From positions 62,001 to 126,000 of the forward strand of contig JBMOOQ010000031.1 of NCBI GenBank assembly GCA_049324435.1: a DNA stretch of 64,000 nt, written 5' to 3'. Origin of the DNA: Pseudorhodoplanes sp049324435 (GTDB lineage: Bacteria > Pseudomonadota > Alphaproteobacteria > Rhizobiales > Xanthobacteraceae). A program made the translations under genes and the position numbers. Position 1 is the stretch's first letter. The number at the start of each line of letters is the position of its first letter. The notes under the pieces were generated by a model. The model searched no databases, was not told the DNA's origin, and saw nothing but the letters and a program-made list of their open reading frames with translations. Below are positions 1 to 8,793 of this stretch, piece by piece.

Positions 1-2
1 CG

Positions 3-509
3 GACAAGGTCGAGATCAAGCTCCAGGATTATCGCGACGAAACCGGCCGCTACGACCGGATCGCGTCTATCGAAATGCTGGAAGCGGTCGGCGAGCAGTT
101 CTGGCCGGCCTATTTCCGGCAATTGCGCGACCGGCTGAACCCGGGCGGCGCCGCCGGCATCCAGACAATAACGATCCAGGAGCGCTTCTTCGACAATTAC
201 AAGCGCGAGATCGATTTCATCAGGCGCTACGTCTTTCCGGGCGGCATGCTGCCGACGCCTTCGACACTGAAATCCCTTGGCGATCGATTCGGAGTACCGT
301 TCCGGACCGAGCGGATTTTCGGAGAGGATTACGCGCGCACGCTTGCCGAATGGCGGGAGCGGTTCCGGGCCGCCTGGCCGCAGATTACGCCGCTCGGCTT
401 CGACGAACGATTCCGCAGGCTGTGGGAATATTACCTCGCCTATTGCGAGGCGGGATTTCTATCCCGCAATATCGACGTCCGGCAGATGGTTTTTGCCCGG
501 AGCGCGTGA
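3..509 (+). CDS. cfa: Cyclopropane-fatty-acyl-phospholipid synthase family protein, C-terminal part
   Basis: The frame is already open at the window edge, so only the last 168 residues are seen and the start lies upstream. CFA synthases transfer a methylene group from S-adenosylmethionine to the double bond of membrane phospholipid acyl chains. Family hallmarks visible are the ASIEMLEAVGEQFW segment after the SAM fold, the ITIQE strand, and YVFPGGMLPT, which in CFA synthases follows the catalytic core. The C-terminal block ending in WEYYLAYCEAGF is also typical. It could be a CFAS-like methyltransferase with another lipid substrate, because the N-terminal domain is missing. About 170 bases separate it from cysK, so a shared operon is uncertain. 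Confidence 0.85.
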   Translation, partial: DKVEIKLQDYRDETGRYDRIASIEMLEAVGEQFWPAYFRQLRDRLNPGGAAGIQTITIQERFFDNYKREIDFIRRYVFPGGMLPTPSTLKSLGDRFGVPFRTERIFGEDYARTLAEWRERFRAAWPQITPLGFDERFRRLWEYYLAYCEAGFLSRNIDVRQMVFARSA

Positions 510-681
510 CCGCTAGAACAGCGCGGCTATATGCTGGCGGCGCAGACCGGATTTTCGCTTCATGGCTTGTCGCTTTCGGCTCGCCCCGATAGGGTCGCGC
601 CCCAATTGTCCTTGGCGCGCGCCCCGGTTGAGCTCAGTGTCCATCTTGGCTGGTCGCGCGCCGTAGTGCCGGGTTCTTACG

Positions 682-1716
682 ATGAGCATCAAAGACGGCG
701 TCCTCGACGCCATCGGCAACACGCCCCTGATCAAGCTGAAGCGCGCGTCCGAAATCACGGGCTGCACAATTCTCGGTAAGGCCGAGTTCATGAATCCCGG
801 CCAGTCGGTCAAGGACCGCGCCGGCAAGCAGATGATCCTGGAGGCCGAGAAGCGCGGCGAGCTTAAGCCCGGCGGACTCGTGGTCGAAAGCACGGCCGGC
901 AACACCGGCATCGGGCTCGCGCTCGTTGCCAATGCCCGCGGCTACCGCACGCTGATCGTCATTCCGGAAACGCAGAGCCAGGAAAAGAAAGACATGCTGC
1001 GGCTGTGCGGTGCCGAACTCGTCGAGGTTCCGGCCCTGCCCTATGCCAATCCGAACAATTATCAGCATGTGGGGCGCAGGCTTGCCGACGAATTGCGCGA
1101 GACCGAAAAGAACGGCGTGCTGTTTGCCGACCAGTGGAACAATCTCGACAACCGCAAGGCGCACTACGTTTCGACCGGTCCCGAAATCTGGCGCGACACC
1201 GGCGGCAGGATCGATGGCTTCATTTGCGCGGTCGGGACGGGCGGCACGCTTGCCGGCACCTCGACATATCTGCGCGAGCAGAAGAACGATATCGTCATCG
1301 GCTGCGCCGATCCGCGCGGCGCTGCGATGTATCATCTCTTCAAGGACGGCAAGCCGACGGTCACCGAGGGTGGCTCGATCACCGAAGGCATCGGCCTGGC
1401 ACGCATCACACCGATCATCGAGGACATCAAGGTCGACCGCTCCTATCTGATCCCGGACGAGGAAGCGGTCCCGCTGGTTTTCGATATGCTCGAACATGAG
1501 GGCCTTTGCCTCGGCGGCTCGTCCGGCATCAACATCGCGGGCGCCATCCGCCTCGCCAAGGATCTCGGCAAGGGCGCGACCATCGTCACCGTGCTGTGCG
1601 ACTATGGCACCCGCTACCAGTCGAAACTGTTCAATCCGGACTTTTTGCGCTCGAAGAATCTGCCCGTTCCGGAATGGCTGACCCGCAAAAGTTCGATCAA
1701 GCCGCCATTTGTATGA
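682..1716 (+). CDS. cysK: Cysteine synthase (O-acetylserine sulfhydrylase)
   Basis: This 344-residue PLP enzyme makes L-cysteine from O-acetylserine and sulfide, the last step of sulfate assimilation. The PLP lysine is Lys44 in NPGQSVKDR, the substrate-binding loop STAGNTG is at residues 70-76, and a glycine-rich phosphate cradle VGTGGTLAGT follows. The length is slightly above the usual 300-330 because of extra C-terminal residues. The stop overlaps the start of sseA as ATGA at 1713-1716, which suggests translational coupling. A cystathionine beta-synthase-like variant is possible, but there is no N-terminal heme domain and no CBS domain. The sulfide it uses could come from the reduction operon at 26621-31230. 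Confidence 0.93.
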   Translation: MSIKDGVLDAIGNTPLIKLKRASEITGCTILGKAEFMNPGQSVKDRAGKQMILEAEKRGELKPGGLVVESTAGNTGIGLALVANARGYRTLIVIPETQSQEKKDMLRLCGAELVEVPALPYANPNNYQHVGRRLADELRETEKNGVLFADQWNNLDNRKAHYVSTGPEIWRDTGGRIDGFICAVGTGGTLAGTSTYLREQKNDIVIGCADPRGAAMYHLFKDGKPTVTEGGSITEGIGLARITPIIEDIKVDRSYLIPDEEAVPLVFDMLEHEGLCLGGSSGINIAGAIRLAKDLGKGATIVTVLCDYGTRYQSKLFNPDFLRSKNLPVPEWLTRKSSIKPPFV

Positions 1717-2585
1717 GTTGCGTCATGACCTCCGGCACCACGACCGCAAGCCGCGCGCTCGTCACGACGCAATGGCTGCACGATCACCTGGACGCTCCCG
1801 ACATCGTCGTTGTCGACGGTTCCTATTATCTTCCGGCAATGAAGCGTAATGCGCGCGAGGAATATCTCGCCGGTCACATCCCGGGCGCGGTCTATTTCGA
1901 CATCGACGCGATTTCGGACCATTCCAGCGACTTGCCGCACATGCTGCCGTCGCCCGAGGCATTCTCGTCGGCCATGCGGAGCCTCGGAATCGGCGACGGC
2001 ACGACGATCGTCGTTTATGACGGTGCCGGACTGTTCTCGGCGCCGCGGGTATGGTGGACCTTCCGCACCTTCGGGGTCCGCGACGTCTACATCCTCGATG
2101 GCGGTTTGCCGAAATGGAAGGCGGAAGGACGCCCGCTCGATTTCGGTGAAGTCCGCCGCACCCCGCGCCATTTCACTGCGCGCTTCAATCGCGGCGCGGT
2201 CGCCGATGTCGAGGACATCAAGAAGGCGCTCGCCGATCCTGACATTCAGGTGGTCGATGCGCGCAGCGCGGCGCGTTTTGCGGGGACCGCGCCCGAGCCA
2301 AGACCGGGGCTGAAGTCGGGGCACATGCCGGGGTCGCTCAACCTGCCCTACGACACCCTGCTTGAAGACGGCCGGCTGGTTTCGCCGGAGCGGATCAGAG
2401 CCGCGTTTTCATCGGCCGGGGTCGATCTCAACAAGCCGGTGGTGACAAGTTGTGGTTCCGGCGTGACCGCCGCGGTGTTGTGGTTTGCGCTCGATGCCAT
2501 CGGCAAGGAGCCCAAGGCTCTATACGACGGATCCTGGACCGAATGGGCCTCCCGCGGCGATCTTCCGATCGAAACCAACGGCTGA
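1713..2585 (+). CDS. sseA: 3-mercaptopyruvate sulfurtransferase (two-domain rhodanese)
   Basis: This protein has two rhodanese domains and about 290 residues. Residues about 10-145 form the inactive N-terminal domain and about 165-285 the catalytic one. The active-site loop CGSGVTA has its cysteine at residue 247, counted from base 1713; this loop is diagnostic of 3-mercaptopyruvate sulfurtransferases rather than thiosulfate rhodaneses, which usually have CRKGVT. It moves sulfur from 3-mercaptopyruvate to thiols, yielding persulfides and pyruvate. The start at 1713 overlaps the cysK stop by four bases; an alternative ATG at 1725 would shorten it by four residues. A persulfide dioxygenase gene follows 67 bases downstream and could oxidise its product. 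Confidence 0.92.
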   Translation: MSCVMTSGTTTASRALVTTQWLHDHLDAPDIVVVDGSYYLPAMKRNAREEYLAGHIPGAVYFDIDAISDHSSDLPHMLPSPEAFSSAMRSLGIGDGTTIVVYDGAGLFSAPRVWWTFRTFGVRDVYILDGGLPKWKAEGRPLDFGEVRRTPRHFTARFNRGAVADVEDIKKALADPDIQVVDARSAARFAGTAPEPRPGLKSGHMPGSLNLPYDTLLEDGRLVSPERIRAAFSSAGVDLNKPVVTSCGSGVTAAVLWFALDAIGKEPKALYDGSWTEWASRGDLPIETNG

Positions 2586-2652
2586 CAGGCATCGCATTTC
2601 GCGTGGCAGGTTGAGGCGTGGCCAAGGCTGCGTCCGCGTGATAGACACCTGC

Positions 2653-3552
2653 ATGAACATGAATGCGTCCTCTCAGAGTCGGCCCGCTCCGCTGCAATCG
2701 GCCTTACCCGAGGTCACCGGCTTCTATCACGAAAGGACCGGCAGCATCGCCTATGTCGTGGCAGACCCTGCGACCAAGCATGCTGCGGTGATCGATCCGG
2801 TGCTCGATTTCGATCCACGGTCGGGCCGTGTCACCACCACATCCGCGGACGAAATGTTACAGGTCATCGCCCAGCGCGGCCTGACCATCGACTGGGTTCT
2901 CGACACCCATCCGCATGCCGATCACTTTTCGGCTGTGGCTTACATGAAGGAAAAGCTCGGCGCCCCGATGGGTATCGGCGAGAAGGTGGCCGACATCCAG
3001 ACGCTCTGGCAGAAAATCTACAATCTGCCGCCTTACACCACCCATTATTGGGACCGCCTGTTCAAGGACGGGGAAACATTCACGATCGGCTCGCTCAATG
3101 CACGGGTTATCCTCTGTCCCGGTCATACGCTGGCGTCCATCACCTATGTGATCGGAGATGCGGCATTCGTCCACGATACCTTGTTCCAGCCGGATTCCGG
3201 CACCGCGCGTTGTGACTTCCCGGGCGGCAACGCAGGAACATTGTACGATTCGATCCAACGCATCTTTGCACTACCCGACGAAACCCGCCTGTTCACCGGG
3301 CACGACTACATGCCGAACGGCCGGCCTGCCGCGTGGGAGTCGACGGTCGCGCAGCAGAAGCGGGATAACATCCATGTCGGCGGAGGCCGCAGCCGGGAGT
3401 CCTTCGTCGCATTGCGTGAAGCGCGCGACAAGACGCTGCCCCTGCCCGATCTCATGCTCGCGGCGCTGCAGGTCAATCTGCGCGGCGGCCGGCTGCCTGA
3501 GCCTGAAGACAATGGCCGCAGCTATCTGAAAATTCCGCTGAACGCTTTCTGA
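2653..3552 (+). CDS. ETHE1-like metallo-beta-lactamase-fold persulfide dioxygenase
   Basis: This is a 299-residue MBL-fold protein of the ETHE1/Blh group. These mononuclear non-heme iron enzymes oxidise glutathione persulfide to sulfite and glutathione. The metal motif is THPHADH, and further ligands lie in PGHT, in the aspartate of VHDTLFQPDSG and in FTGHDY. DFPGG and the C-terminal NGRSYLKIPLN are shared with the second homolog at 50587-51456. The ATG at 2653 was chosen because homology begins soon after it; a GTG at 2638 and an ATG at 2659 are alternatives. Its place behind sseA suggests removal of persulfide formed by the sulfurtransferase. A glyoxalase II role is less likely given the family signature. 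Confidence 0.87.
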   Translation: MNMNASSQSRPAPLQSALPEVTGFYHERTGSIAYVVADPATKHAAVIDPVLDFDPRSGRVTTTSADEMLQVIAQRGLTIDWVLDTHPHADHFSAVAYMKEKLGAPMGIGEKVADIQTLWQKIYNLPPYTTHYWDRLFKDGETFTIGSLNARVILCPGHTLASITYVIGDAAFVHDTLFQPDSGTARCDFPGGNAGTLYDSIQRIFALPDETRLFTGHDYMPNGRPAAWESTVAQQKRDNIHVGGGRSRESFVALREARDKTLPLPDLMLAALQVNLRGGRLPEPEDNGRSYLKIPLNAF

Positions 3553-3571
3553 GAGCGCCAGCCGCCGGGCA

Positions 3572-3585
3572 CCCCCCCCCCCCCC
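3572..3585. repeat. Homopolymeric C14 tract
   Basis: Fourteen consecutive cytosines lie in the short gap between the convergent persulfide dioxygenase and HdeD-like genes. It is not inside a coding frame. Such tracts slip during replication and are also prone to sequencing and assembly length errors. Confidence 0.9.
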
Positions 3586-3604
3586 GCGGCCAGTCGCGAG
3601 ATTT

Positions 3605-4195
3605 TCAGCTGGACTTGAACTTTTTCAGCCGGAACGCGAGCGCGATCCAGGTCACGCCGAGCAGCATGGCAAACCAGCCGATGATCCACGCCACGGCAAG
3701 TGCGCCGACCGCAGGACGTGCGATCAGGACCACGCCGAAGATCACCGTCAAAAGTCCGCCGAGCCCGAGCAGCCACTCGCCCTCGATCTCCTTGCGCAGC
3801 TTGATCGCACCCCAGATCTCCATGATGCCGGCAACGATCGCCCAGCAGGCGATGAACAGAAGCAGGATGATTGCGGTCTTGACGGGCCAGGCGAAGGTGA
3901 GAATGCCCGCCGCGATGCCGGCGGCACCGACGATCGCCAGCCACCAGCGCGGCGCGATGGTGCCGCCCTTGCCGAATATCGCGGTCCACAGCGCAAGGGT
4001 GCCATCCACCAGTGCAAAGGCGCCCCAGAACAGGGTCAGCGTCAGAAGTGTAATGCCGGGCCACAGGAAGGTCAGAAATCCGAAAACAAGTGCTGCGGCT
4101 CCGCGCAGCAGCAAGACCCACCAATGGTCCGCCAGCGCGTGCAGCATCACCGCACCTGCAAGAGGGCCCGGTGTCGGTTCGGCCTGAGTGCTCAT
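3605..4195 (-). CDS. HdeD-family (DUF308) membrane protein
   Basis: The 196-residue protein is almost entirely hydrophobic. It has about six predicted membrane segments arranged as repeated GAAALVFGFLTFLWP / GAAGIAAGILTFAWP / GGLLTVIFGVVLIARP units. That three-fold repeat is typical of the HdeD/DUF308 family, named after an E. coli acid-resistance membrane protein whose biochemical activity is not established. The start at 4195 (MSTQAEP) was chosen because the frame upstream has no family resemblance and a GGAG-type ribosome-binding site precedes it. It is on the same strand as the aap operon but about 180 bases downstream of it, and looks like a separate unit. Confidence 0.8.
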   Translation of the reverse strand: MSTQAEPTPGPLAGAVMLHALADHWWVLLLRGAAALVFGFLTFLWPGITLLTLTLFWGAFALVDGTLALWTAIFGKGGTIAPRWWLAIVGAAGIAAGILTFAWPVKTAIILLLFIACWAIVAGIMEIWGAIKLRKEIEGEWLLGLGGLLTVIFGVVLIARPAVGALAVAWIIGWFAMLLGVTWIALAFRLKKFKSS

Positions 4196-4374
4196 GACGG
4201 TCTCCTCGAAAGACGTTTCCGCGCCAGGTGGCCTGCCCCCGACAAGTACTGGCGCGACTCGCCTGCGGTTTCGCAGGCAGACGAACGCTAGCGCCTTGCC
4301 CGCGCGCTGACCAATCAAATGGTGTCGCCGACGTCAGGGACGCAGCGAAACGGCCTCGTCAAATTTCCGCAATG

Positions 4375-5145
4375 TCAGTGCAAAATCTGGCTGAGAAAGA
4401 GCTTTGTGCGTTCGTGCTTCGGATGGGCGAAGAACTCGGCCGGCGCGTTGATTTCCACGATTTGCCCTTCGTCCATAAACACAACGCGATCCGCGACCTG
4501 GCGAGCGAAGCCCATTTCATGGGTCACGACCAGCATGGTCATGCCGCTCTCCGCCAGTTCGACCATGGTCTCCAACACTTCCTTGACCATCTCCGGATCG
4601 AGCGCCGAGGTCGGCTCGTCGAACAGCATGATCTTCGGATTCATGCAGAGTGCGCGGGCGATCGCCACCCGCTGCTGCTGACCGCCGGACAGCTGGCCCG
4701 GATACTTGTTCGCCTGTTCGGGAATCCGCACACGCGCGAGGTAATGGCGCGCGATGTCCTCGGCTTCCTTCTTCGGCATCTTGCGCACCCAGATCGGCGC
4801 CAATGTCAGGTTCTCCATGACGGTCAGATGCGGGAACAGGTTGAAATGCTGGAACACCATGCCGACTTCGCGACGCACCTCGTCGATGCTCTTGAGGTCG
4901 TTGGTCAGCAATACGCCGTCAACCACCACGCGGCCCTGCTGGTAATCCTCCAGCCGGTTGATGCAGCGGATCATCGTCGACTTGCCGGAACCGGACGGGC
5001 CGCAGACCACGATGCGTTCGCCGCGCGCGACCGTGAGGTTGATGTCGCGCAGCACATGGAAGTCGCCGAACCACTTGTGCATTCCGACGATCTCGACCGC
5101 CGGGATGGTCGGATTCCCTTCGCGCTGTTCGGACCGATCGTTCAT
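4375..5145 (-). CDS. aapP: General L-amino acid ABC transporter, ATP-binding protein AapP
   Basis: This 256-residue ATPase powers amino-acid import. It has a Walker A motif GPSGSGKST, a Q-loop in VGMVFQHFNLF, the signature LSGGQQQR, Walker B IMLFDEPTSALDP and the H-loop histidine in VVTHEMGFA. The QHFNLFPHLTV stretch is characteristic of polar amino acid transporters of the PAAT family. It is the last gene of aapJ-aapQ-aapM-aapP. Its ATG at 5145 overlaps the aapM stop by four bases (ATGA), so translation is probably coupled. Rhizobial Aap systems carry a broad range of L-amino acids and can also affect efflux; that breadth is family knowledge and is not visible here. Confidence 0.93.
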   Translation of the reverse strand: MNDRSEQREGNPTIPAVEIVGMHKWFGDFHVLRDINLTVARGERIVVCGPSGSGKSTMIRCINRLEDYQQGRVVVDGVLLTNDLKSIDEVRREVGMVFQHFNLFPHLTVMENLTLAPIWVRKMPKKEAEDIARHYLARVRIPEQANKYPGQLSGGQQQRVAIARALCMNPKIMLFDEPTSALDPEMVKEVLETMVELAESGMTMLVVTHEMGFARQVADRVVFMDEGQIVEINAPAEFFAHPKHERTKLFLSQILH

Positions 5146-6281
5146 CGCCGGTACCCGGTCGCAAGCCGCCGCTCGAGGCTTCGTGCATAGCGCGACATCA
5201 TCCAGCAGCAGACAAAATAGAAGATCGCTGCGAACGCATAGCCCGTGGTCGAGGTGACGGGCGTCGCCCATTTCGGGTCGATGCGCGCGACCTCGATCGT
5301 GCGCAGGAAATCGAAAATACCGACGATGAAAACCAGCGTCGTATCCTTGAATAGGGCGATGTTGCTGTTGACGATATTCGGAATGGTAATGCGCAACGCT
5401 TGCGGCAGGATAATCAGCCCCATCATCTTCCAGTAGCTCAGGCCCAGCGCCTGCGCACCCTCATATTGCCCGCGCGGGATTGCCTGCAGGCCGGCCCGCA
5501 CAACTTCAGCCATATAGGCTGCAGCGAACAGCGCGACCCCGATCAGAGCGCGCAACAGCTTGTCCGGCGACCACGATTCCGGCACGAACAGCGGCAGCAT
5601 CACGCTCGCCATGAACAGCACAGTGATGAGGGGCACGCCGCGCACGAACTCGATGAAGATGACCGAGAACAGCCGCACGACCGGCATGGTGGAGCGCCGC
5701 CCGAGCGCAAGGATCACGCCGAGCGGCAATGAGAACACAATGCCGACCGCGGAGACCACAACGGTCACCAGAACGCCGCCCCAGAGAGAGGTCGAGACAT
5801 AGCTCAGTCCCAATGGCGCGAAGCCAAGCAGAAGCATCACCGACAGGATCGGCAGCACGATAAAGAAATAGACCGCGGCGAGACGCTTGTTCGGCGCCCA
5901 CGTGGCGAGAAGCCAAACGATCCCGATCGCCAGCAACGCAAAGAACGCGTCGACCCGCCAGCGTTCGCTCGCCGGATAGAAGCCGTAAATGAAGAAGTTG
6001 ATGCGCTCACTGACGAAGGGCCAGCAGGCTCCGGCGCGCGGGCGGTCTGGCGTGACAATGCAGGCCGTCCGGTCGTCGCCGACAAACGTCGCGTCGAAGA
6101 TCATAAAATTCAGGAGCGGCGGGACGATCCACCACAGCAGTAGCAGCGACAGCAGCGTTAGAATAACGTTCAGTGGTCCGGACAACAGATGCTCCCGGAC
6201 CCAGCCCGTGATCCCGCGATCGCGCGAGGGCGGCGGCAAGGCCGGCGACGGCGCGGAGCGGACATAGACCTGCACAGTCAT
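5142..6281 (-). CDS. aapM: General L-amino acid ABC transporter permease AapM
   Basis: This is a 379-residue inner-membrane permease. It has an N-terminal membrane segment around residues 35-60, a periplasmic region with CIVTPDRPRAGACWP, and a C-terminal PAAT-type permease core. The EAA-like coupling loop YMAEVVRAGLQAIPRGQYEGAQALGL contacts the ATPase. The long N-terminal half before the BPD_transp domain is the known peculiarity of AapM and AapQ compared with shorter HisM-type permeases. Two bases separate it from the aapQ stop, and it overlaps aapP by four bases. Confidence 0.92.
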   Translation of the reverse strand: MTVQVYVRSAPSPALPPPSRDRGITGWVREHLLSGPLNVILTLLSLLLLWWIVPPLLNFMIFDATFVGDDRTACIVTPDRPRAGACWPFVSERINFFIYGFYPASERWRVDAFFALLAIGIVWLLATWAPNKRLAAVYFFIVLPILSVMLLLGFAPLGLSYVSTSLWGGVLVTVVVSAVGIVFSLPLGVILALGRRSTMPVVRLFSVIFIEFVRGVPLITVLFMASVMLPLFVPESWSPDKLLRALIGVALFAAAYMAEVVRAGLQAIPRGQYEGAQALGLSYWKMMGLIILPQALRITIPNIVNSNIALFKDTTLVFIVGIFDFLRTIEVARIDPKWATPVTSTTGYAFAAIFYFVCCWMMSRYARSLERRLATGYRR

Positions 6282-6283
6282 GG

Positions 6284-7459
6284 TCAGCGCTCCACCAGCG
6301 CGATGCGCCGGTTATAGAGATTCATCAAGCCCGAGGTCACGAGGCTGATGGTGAGATAGACCGCCATGGTGATCACAACGACCTCCACCGCCTGTCCGGT
6401 CTGGTTCAAGACCGTGCCGGTAAAAACCTGCACCAGATCGGGATAGCCGATCGCGACCGCAAGCGAGGAGTTCTTGGTCAGGTTGAGATACTGATTGGAC
6501 AGCGGCGGCACGATTACGCGCATCGCCTGCGGCACCACGATCAGCCTCAAGGTTGGCCCCGGCCGCAGCCCGAGCGAATAGGCGGCCTCGGTCTGGCCAT
6601 GGGAGACGGACTGGACGCCGGCACGTACCACTTCGGCGATAAAGGCCGCGGTATAGAGCGACAGCCCGAACAGCAATGCGGCAAACTCGGGCAGGATTTC
6701 CACGCCGCCACGGATATTGAAGCGGCCCATTTCGGGGAAATCGAAGGTGACCGGAAAACCCGTCAGCACGAATGCCAGAAGCGGAAGTCCGACAATCAGC
6801 AAGGCGCCGACCGTGAAGACCGGAGCCTGTTGCCCGGTTCGCTCCTGACGCAACCGCGCCCATCGGCGGAACGCAATGGCCCCGGCGATCCCGAGGGTCA
6901 AGGCAATCGGCACCGCCTCGAAGCCCGGTCCGAATATCGGCTTCGGCAGGAACAGCCCGCGATTGTTCAGGAGCACGCCACCGGGGATCGAAATGCTGTC
7001 GCGCAAAACCGGCAGCGCCTTCAGCACCGCATTGTACCAGAACAGCAGTTGCAGCAGCAGCGGCAGATTGCGGATCACCTCGACATAGCCGCGCGCGAGC
7101 TTCGCCACGAGCACATTCTTGGACAATTGCAGGATGCCGATCAGGAATCCGATGATGGTCGCAAAGATGATGCCCAGAAACGAGACCAGGAGCGTGTTGA
7201 GAAGCCCTACCAGAAATGCGCGCCCATAGGTCGAGCGCGGCGTATAGGGGATCAGGTGCTGGCTGATATCGAAGCCCGCTGTCGAGTGCCAGAAGCCGAA
7301 GCCCGAGGCAATGCGGGCGCGAGCCAGATTGTCCGCCGCATTGGTGACAGCGCTATAGGCCAGCCAGACGATGACCGCGCAGAGCAGCAACTGAAACGCG
7401 ACGCTGCGCCAGCGCGGATCGTAGAATGGAGAGATTCTGGGCGGTGTGGCCTGCGCCAT
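6284..7459 (-). CDS. aapQ: General L-amino acid ABC transporter permease AapQ
   Basis: This is the 391-residue partner permease of AapM. It has an N-terminal transmembrane helix, a permease segment starting near residue 80 (FLVGLLNTLLVSFLGII), a large insertion in the middle (LNNRGLFLPKPIFGP region), and the coupling loop FIAEVVRAGVQSVSHGQTEAAYSLGL near residue 280. The interrupted permease domain with NRGLFLP is typical of AapQ. The gene is 18 bases downstream of aapJ and 2 bases upstream of aapM, forming a compact operon. Confidence 0.92.
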   Translation of the reverse strand: MAQATPPRISPFYDPRWRSVAFQLLLCAVIVWLAYSAVTNAADNLARARIASGFGFWHSTAGFDISQHLIPYTPRSTYGRAFLVGLLNTLLVSFLGIIFATIIGFLIGILQLSKNVLVAKLARGYVEVIRNLPLLLQLLFWYNAVLKALPVLRDSISIPGGVLLNNRGLFLPKPIFGPGFEAVPIALTLGIAGAIAFRRWARLRQERTGQQAPVFTVGALLIVGLPLLAFVLTGFPVTFDFPEMGRFNIRGGVEILPEFAALLFGLSLYTAAFIAEVVRAGVQSVSHGQTEAAYSLGLRPGPTLRLIVVPQAMRVIVPPLSNQYLNLTKNSSLAVAIGYPDLVQVFTGTVLNQTGQAVEVVVITMAVYLTISLVTSGLMNLYNRRIALVER

Positions 7460-7477
7460 TACGCGCCGCCACGCGGA

Positions 7478-8494
7478 TCAGCGGACCGGGGGAGCGTATT
7501 GCAGACCGCCTTTGGTCCAAAGCGCGTTCAGACCCCGGGAAATCTTCAGCCGGGAGCCCTGCCCCAAATTCCGTTCGAAAATCTCGCCGTAATTGCCGAC
7601 ATGCCTGATCATGTTCGCGCCGAAGTCGTTCGACAGGCCGAACGCCTCGCCAAACTTGCCTTCCGCGCCGAGAAGACGGCGGATATCCGGGTTGTCCGAC
7701 TTCATCTGTGCATCGACATTCGCCTTGGTGACGCCGAGCTCCTCAGCATTGATCAGCCAGAAATTGACCCAGCGCACGATATCGAACCACTGGTCGTCAC
7801 CGTGACGCACCGACGGGCCGAGAGGCTCCTTCGAGATAATATCCGGCAGCACGACATGATCGTCGGGTGCTGCGGTGCGCAGCCGCTCCGAATAGAGCGC
7901 GGACGCATCGGTGGTGTAGGCGTCGCAGCGGCCGGCGTCATACGCCTTCACCGCCTCGTCGGAGGTGGCGAAGGTCACGGTCTTCAGCTTCATGTTGTTC
8001 GAGCGGAAGAAGTCGGCGAGGTTCAGTTCGGTGGTCGTGCCCTGCTGCACGCAGACCGCGGCATCGTTCAGTTCGAGCGCGGAATTCACCTTGAGCGCCT
8101 TGCGCACCATGAAGCCTTGGCCATCGTAGTAATTCACCCCGGTGAAGTTCAGGCCAAGGGTAGTGTCGCGCGACGACGTCCAGGTGGTGTTGCGGATCAG
8201 CACGTCGACTTCACCGGATTGAAGCGCGGTGAAGCGATCCTTCGCGGTCAGGGGGACGAACTTGACCTTGGTCGGATCGTTGAAGATCGCAGCAGCGATC
8301 GCGCGGCAATAATCGACGTCAAAACCGGTCCAGTTGCCCTGCGCATCGGGAAGTCCGAAGCCGGCGAGGTTGCCGTTTGCGCCACAATTAAGGACGCCGC
8401 GGCTCTGGACCTGCTTCAGCGTTTGCGCCTCTGCGGCGGTGCCCGCAAGACCGACAAAGGTTGCGAGGGCAAAGGTGAAAAGGCTGCGCTTCAT
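7478..8494 (-). CDS. aapJ: General L-amino acid ABC transporter substrate-binding protein AapJ
   Basis: This is the periplasmic binding protein that delivers L-amino acids to AapQM, 338 residues long. A Sec signal peptide is clear, with a basic start MKRSLF, a hydrophobic core and a likely cut after AEA before QTLKQV. Family marks are VLNCGANGNLAGFG, WTGFDVDYCRAIAAAIF and LIRNTTWTSSRD. The start at 8494 was chosen for the signal peptide; the frame upstream is long but has no family content. It is the first gene of the aap operon and is transcribed away from metC across a 299-base gap. Binding proteins are usually the most strongly expressed member of such operons. Confidence 0.93.
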   Translation of the reverse strand: MKRSLFTFALATFVGLAGTAAEAQTLKQVQSRGVLNCGANGNLAGFGLPDAQGNWTGFDVDYCRAIAAAIFNDPTKVKFVPLTAKDRFTALQSGEVDVLIRNTTWTSSRDTTLGLNFTGVNYYDGQGFMVRKALKVNSALELNDAAVCVQQGTTTELNLADFFRSNNMKLKTVTFATSDEAVKAYDAGRCDAYTTDASALYSERLRTAAPDDHVVLPDIISKEPLGPSVRHGDDQWFDIVRWVNFWLINAEELGVTKANVDAQMKSDNPDIRRLLGAEGKFGEAFGLSNDFGANMIRHVGNYGEIFERNLGQGSRLKISRGLNALWTKGGLQYAPPVR

Positions 8495-8793
8495 GTTGTG
8501 TCCCCAAACTCCACCGGGCGGTGATGACAAATACGGTTTGCTGGTCCGCGGCGCTATCGAAGGCGATCTTCCAAGGCGTACGGCACCCGGACCATCCGGC
8601 GCAAGCCTGCCCGCTCGCGCCAAAGGCCGCAGATTGCGTCAGACTAGGCTGCCCAGAGCAATCCCGCAATTGACGGCATCTGAGAACGATTGCACAGATA
8701 GGTCAAGGGGTTGACTGGCTCCGGCCGGCTCGCCCGAAATTCGCTTCAGAGCCCTCGCCGCCCGCGTTCCCGCCGCCGGGCCAAGGACATGTG
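8495..8793. other. Divergent intergenic region between aapJ and metC
   Basis: About 300 bases without a convincing gene must hold promoters for both aapJ (minus) and metC (plus). No SAM-II type aptamer, terminator or clear palindromic operator was recognised. A CCAAGGAC ribosome-binding site lies just before the metC ATG at 8794. Confidence 0.5.

Noticed and set aside
6599..8524. 641-codon open frame on the plus strand across aapQ and aapJ
   Set aside because: It is antisense to two clearly recognised transporter genes and has an Arg/Gln/His-rich composition typical of GC-rich shadow frames.
8495..8793. Possible SAM-II riboswitch upstream of metC
   Set aside because: The conserved pseudoknot core was not found by eye; the region has no matching stem pattern.
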